NCBI GenBank assembly: GCA_964016985.1
Contig: OZ024828.1
Coordinates: 4,117,701-4,181,700 of the forward strand
Source of the DNA: Anodontia alba
Taxonomy: Eukaryota; Mollusca; Bivalvia; Lucinida; Lucinidae
Length of the DNA: 64,000 bases
Reading direction: 5' to 3'
In this document: one piece after another, positions 60,965-64,000 of the stretch
How positions within the stretch are numbered: position 1 is the stretch's first letter
Layout: each line of letters starts with the position of its first letter
Made by a program: the position numbers and the translations under genes
The notes under the pieces: model-generated
Databases searched by the model: none
Seen by the model: the letters and a program-made list of their open reading frames with translations, nothing else
What the model was told of the DNA's origin: nothing

Positions 60965-61126
60965 TTAACCCTTGTCCTGCCTTTGCAAACAGTATAGATC
61001 CAGATCAGTTGGCTTCTGAAGAAGCCAACTGATCTGGATCTGCACTGTTTGCAATTTAGTATGTGAATTTATAACAATCTGGATCAAGTAATCTGATTGG
61101 CTGAAAATTAGAAATGGGCGTGGAGA
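60965..61126. mobile_element. MITE family B, right end missing, beside a stop codon
   Basis: TTAACCCTTGTCCTGCC left; perfect core; breaks off after GAAATGGGCGTGG, a few bases beyond the stop of the minus-strand exon at 61305-61132. Confidence 0.85.
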
Positions 61127-61131
61127 TTTTG

Positions 61132-61305
61132 TCAAATATTATCTGCCATCTTTAATTCTTCAAATTCTGTCATTTCCTCTTTAACAGATCTGCGAGTCGT
61201 TGGTTTCAGAGGTGTATGGTATGTTCCAAAAACTTTGCTCTGAATGTAATGGATCCGGTCTGACCTTTTTGCTAGAGCCATGTGCCATAGGTCAGACTTC
61301 TCGAT
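61132..61305 (-). CDS. Terminal exon of an unidentified gene
   Basis: On the minus strand, after TATTGTTGCAG, an open 57-codon exon in phase 0 reads IEKSDLWHMALAKRSDRIHY.. and ends ..FEELKMADNI then TGA at 61134-61132. The composition is charged with no membrane segment. Codon use and the clear acceptor look like a genuine exon; no repeat covers it. I do not recognise the family. Upstream exons should lie at higher coordinates or beyond the window and were not found. The 3' UTR begins in a MITE B. Confidence 0.55.
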   Translation of the reverse strand: MEKSDLWHMALAKRSDRIHYIQSKVFGTYHTPLKPTTRRSVKEEMTEFEELKMADNI

Positions 61306-61417
61306 CTGCAACAATAGGGAAATTATTATAAGGCACTACAAAAACACGCCTTTTCATAGATATTGAAAAAAATTCCACCACCCAAAACTGTAAGTTTTCA
61401 GATAAAAATTCTGATAT

Positions 61418-61532
61418 TTTCCTATTTCTGCTCAAATCATAGATTGTGGGTACTCATTAGAACTGCCTTGCCGAGATGGTTCTAACGAGTACCCACAATC
61501 TATGTTTTTGAGCAGAAATAAGAAAATGAAGT
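61418..61532. mobile_element. Foldback MITE family D
   Basis: TAGATTGTGGGTACTCATTA and CGAGTACCCACAATCTATGT arms around GAACTGCCTTGCCGAGATGG. Confidence 0.82.
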
Positions 61533-62038
61533 TTATAAAAGTAAAACATATTTTAACAAGCAATACTTAACCTATAGATAATGTGCTATTCTATTCTGTA
61601 TTTCAAACCTTCCACAGAAAAAACGACTTCAGATGTCTAAAAGAGTCTTAATCCAAAAAGTGCCTTTAAGAGATACCTGTGTGACGTAACTCTTCCCGGT
61701 CTTTTAATCAAGTGTCTGTTTCTTTGAAGGATAAGACAATATAACTGAGCTACAAGGGGAGGGAGGTGGGATTCTCTGATCTCTATAGGTTAGATATTGC
61801 TTGTTAAAATATGTTTTACTTTTAAAAACTTCAGCAATAATCAGTGCTTGCACTAACATTCAAAAACAGGAATTCCCAGAACTTCCTGGCATTTTAATTC
61901 GAAGTAAAACTGAAAATAAAATTTCATATTTTGCCATAATTTTTATCAACACATGCCGTTTGTAAATTTCTTCTTTTGGGTCTAAAATTTATATTTAAAT
62001 ACTAAATAAAATAGTAGTTCAGGCTAAAATCGCTTGCT
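61533..62038. other. Intergenic or intronic DNA
   Basis: An inverted pair AACATATTTTAACAAGCAAT (61547) and TTGCTTGTTAAAATATGTTT (61797) spans 270 bp and may bound a MITE. No exon recognised. Confidence 0.45.
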
Positions 62039-62213
62039 TTAATCAAAGCACCACTTACAACTGCAGCAGCAGAATATTTTCATAGAAAATAAGTCCTGAC
62101 ATTTCAAGCAAAATAATTCACATGAAATGTCAATACTTATTTTTTTTATTATAAATGTAAAAAAATTAGAATGTTGTCTACTAAAAGGTTTGCTTGGCGT
62201 TTTTGGAGTAAGT
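62039..62213. mobile_element. MITE family A2
   Basis: TTAATCAAAGCACCACTTAC; GTCCTGACATTTCAAGC and GAAATGTCAATACTTATTTT; TTGCTTGGCGTTTTTGGAG. Confidence 0.7.
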
Positions 62214-62358
62214 TGGAGATCCTTCCCTTTATAAAAGCACTGTTTAATCTCATCCCTAGAAGGGTCAATTGGGGTCAAGATCCTATCAACCCCGTCAGTT
62301 AAGATACTCACACTTTTCCAGGACATGCTTAGTCCTCTATTCAGTTAATCAGGCCCCG

Positions 62359-62588
62359 AGGTTATAAAAAAAATTTTCATGCTCAACTGAGCTGAGCATG
62401 AAATTTGTCATGCTAATGAATCTCAAATAACTAACTATTGCAAATTCTTTCTTGCTAAACATAGCTGAGCATGAAATTTTCTCTGCTAATAAATATGAAA
62501 ATGCAAACTATTGTTGGCATTTTCATATTTATTAGCAGAGAAAATTTCATGCTCAGCTGAGTTGAGCATGAAAAACATTTTATAACCT
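62359..62588. mobile_element. Foldback MITE family M
   Basis: Ends AGGTTATAAAA and TTTTATAACCT; nested arms TTTCATGCTCA(A/G)CTGAG. and a central perfect hairpin of TAATAAATATGAAAATGC around AAACTATTGTTG. Confidence 0.82.
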
Positions 62589-62605
62589 AGTGGCCAGTAC
62601 TTGTG

Positions 62606-62779
62606 CACATACAATGTACTTCCATCAGTAACTAACAACTGCAACTGGGGTGACTGACCGCCACACATACAATGTACTTACATCAGTAACTAACAGCTGC
62701 AACTGGGGTGACTGACCGCCGCACATACAATGTACTTACATCAGTAACTAACAATTGCAATTGGGGTGATTGACTGCAG
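62606..62779. repeat. 58-bp tandem repeat, three copies
   Basis: CACATACAATGTACTTCCAT begins copies at 62606, 62664 and 62722, each ending GGGGTGACTGACCGC or a variant. It is an amplified piece of the SINE type 1 body. Confidence 0.9.
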
Positions 62780-62982
62780 AAACGATTTTATGATCACTCT
62801 CCATGAAAGTTAGTGGCGATGCTGGGATTTAAACTTGTGACCCTGCATTTGCAATCAGATGCATTATAGCTTGCTCTGTGGAGTCCAGGGTTTTCCCTGA
62901 CTCACATTTTGGAAGTTTTACCCCCCGAGTCTTGTTCCAGACTCTCAAAAATTAGAGGCACGAGTCCTTAACGATGCATATT

Positions 62983-63223
62983 GAGGGTTGAGCACAAGAC
63001 TATAGTAACTCAAACATATTTTTGAAACCCTTGTTTAGGGGCAACTTGGACCCCTTTGTAAACAATGCAAATTTAGGTGCCATTGCTCATACGAGCAATG
63101 GCACCTAAATTTTCATTGTTTACAGAAGGAAATGTTGTAATCTTCATAACACCTTCATGGTGAGGAGATTAGGTTTGGGGAAAAACAACCATCTGACTTA
63201 CGCCAGTCTTGCGCTCAACCCTC
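62983..63223. mobile_element. MITE with GAGGGTTGAGCACAAGACT ends
   Basis: Terminal inverted repeats GAGGGTTGAGCACAAGACT and AGTCTTGCGCTCAACCCTC (one mismatch). The centre is a perfect hairpin TTTAGGTGCCATTGCTC and complement with short loop. Confidence 0.82.
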
Positions 63224-63313
63224 TATATATAATCAATCAATAATTAATTAATTAATTTTATTTATCTGCAGCTTCGTATTTTAATTTATTTGTGATCCAG
63301 AGGGCAAGAATTA

Positions 63314-64000
63314 TGAGGGTGTGTCAATAAATAACCAGCCTATCCCATTTCCGATGGACCAAGACAGTCACGATTTTCATGCTTTGTTTCAATATATGTT
63401 TTATACATGGGTACAAAATTGCACGCATATCAAGTCATTCTTTAATAAGATATTGAGTGTCAAACATGGCTAGTGATGCAAAGGCATGCTTTTCATCTAA
63501 AGTTGAGTACTGTGCTGTAATTCGGTACTTGTTTTTAAAACGTAAAACAGGCAAGGAAATACATGGCGAGTTCGCTGATGTTTATGGGTCTTCTGCACCA
63601 TCTTATGCTCAGGTTAAATTCTGGGTAGGGGAATTCAAACGCGGTAGAACATCTTTAGAAGATGAAGCCAGGTCTGGACGCCCACTGGATGCCACCGATG
63701 AAGAAATGTGTAAGAAAGTTCGGGATCTGGTATACTCTGATAGGCGAATTCAGGTGGAAGAAATAGCGCAGACATTAGGCATTTCACATGGTAGTGTTTC
63801 AACAATCTTACATGATCATTTAGGTATGCGCAAGCTAACAGCCCATTGAGTCCCCAAAGCCCTTAGCGATGAGCAAATGGCAATCAGAGCATCAGTATGC
63901 AGCGCCTTGTTGAAGGTTTTAGGTCAAAAAGGTGATTTTCTTTTGCATCTGGTGACTGTAGATGAGACTTGGGTTCATTATTATAAGCCAGAGAATAAAG
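63314..64000 (+). mobile_element. Mariner element, 5' part, cut by window end
   Basis: Follows a TA at 63312-63313. The end TGAGGGTGTGTCAATAAATA is the terminal repeat type of mariner elements. It contains the broken transposase gene at 63466. Confidence 0.85.
63466..64000 (+). pseudogene. Mariner-family transposase, stop-interrupted and partial
   Basis: From ATG at 63466 the frame encodes the N-terminal paired helix-turn-helix region. EIHGEFADVYGSSAPSYAQ and KFWVGEFKRGR are seen, with RSGRP.DAT as the linker and VEEIAQTLGISHGSVSTIL as the second helix-turn-helix. A TGA at 63847-63849 replaces the usual Trp of the RWVP motif. The same frame continues VPKALSDEQM.. to TVDETWVHYYKPENK, the first catalytic Asp region of the DDD triad, and runs off the window. 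Mariner transposases cut and paste DNA at TA. This copy cannot make a full protein as read. Confidence 0.9.

Larger units (their letters stand above)
62290..62880 (-). mobile_element. tRNA-derived SINE type 1, old, with insertion and internal triplication
   Basis: GTCAGTTAAGATACTCACAC, CATGCTTAGTCCTCT and TTCAGTTAATCAGG match the 3' part. TTTTATGATCACTCTCCATG AAAG and a decayed box B region near 62830 match the 5' part. The MITE at 62359-62588 and the 58-bp triplet at 62606-62779 lie inside. Confidence 0.7.

Noticed and set aside
62039..62326. 95-codon minus-strand ORF as an upstream exon of the 61132 gene
   Set aside because: Its C-terminal half is MITE A2 sequence. A possible GTGAGT donor near 62310 is not backed by a convincing coding stretch before it.
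63312..63313. Assignment of the mariner to a named subfamily
   Set aside because: Only the N-terminal half is present; the spacing of the catalytic triad cannot be read.

Overview
The window is animal nuclear DNA: AT-rich, with spliced genes, tRNA-derived SINEs, a LINE, a mariner, hundreds of short foldback elements and long minisatellite-bearing elements. Proteins and repeat style suggest a mollusc, probably a bivalve (clam- or mussel-like). That placement is inference. No bacterial, viral or CRISPR features were seen.

Three host-type gene structures can be supported. (1) A two-exon minus-strand gene (exons 14183-14063 and 7780-7497) encodes a 134-residue UPF0449-family protein, the C19orf25 type of unknown function. 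(2) A five-exon plus-strand gene (coding parts 17420-17537, 19262-19333, 22635-22816, 25159-25280, 26589-26718) encodes a complete 207-residue Rab GTPase of the Rab32/Rab38/Rab29 branch. It has all G motifs and a CxC prenylation tail. (3) A terminal exon of an unidentified minus-strand gene lies at 61305-61132. The first two genes are divergent, with about 3.2 kb between start codons that holds a decayed LINE.

The most unusual thing is in the Rab gene. The 3' splice site and first part of exon 3 are repeated in an 81-bp tandem array, six copies ahead of the functional seventh. The 3' splice site and first nine bases of exon 4 are repeated in a 25-bp array of about ten copies. A decayed copy of the exon 5 start, with its own AG, lies about 700 bp before exon 5. 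Only the last acceptor of the exon 3 array gives an open full-length Rab frame. Three of four acceptors in one small gene therefore carry reiterated acceptor-exon boundary units.

Layout: 1-7.5 kb, SINEs, foldback MITEs and a diverged tandem repeat; 7.5-14.2 kb, the UPF0449 gene with a MITE-filled intron; 14.2-17.4 kb, LINE fragment; 17.4-26.7 kb, the Rab gene with intronic satellites and nested MITEs/SINEs; 26.7-38 kb, dense MITEs plus arrays rich in AAGATGGC; 38-60 kb, mostly interspersed elements with minisatellite cores that share end sequences; 60-63.3 kb, MITEs and the terminal exon; 63.3-64 kb, a broken mariner cut by the window edge.

The mobile fraction can be sorted by its own target-site evidence. 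TTAA-flanked foldback families (called A, A2, B, H here) look piggyBac-like. Family C has 3-bp CAG/CTG duplications and looks Harbinger-like. Family F has TA duplications and looks pogo-like. Several insertions are nested, and empty sites can be read from paralogous repeats within this window.
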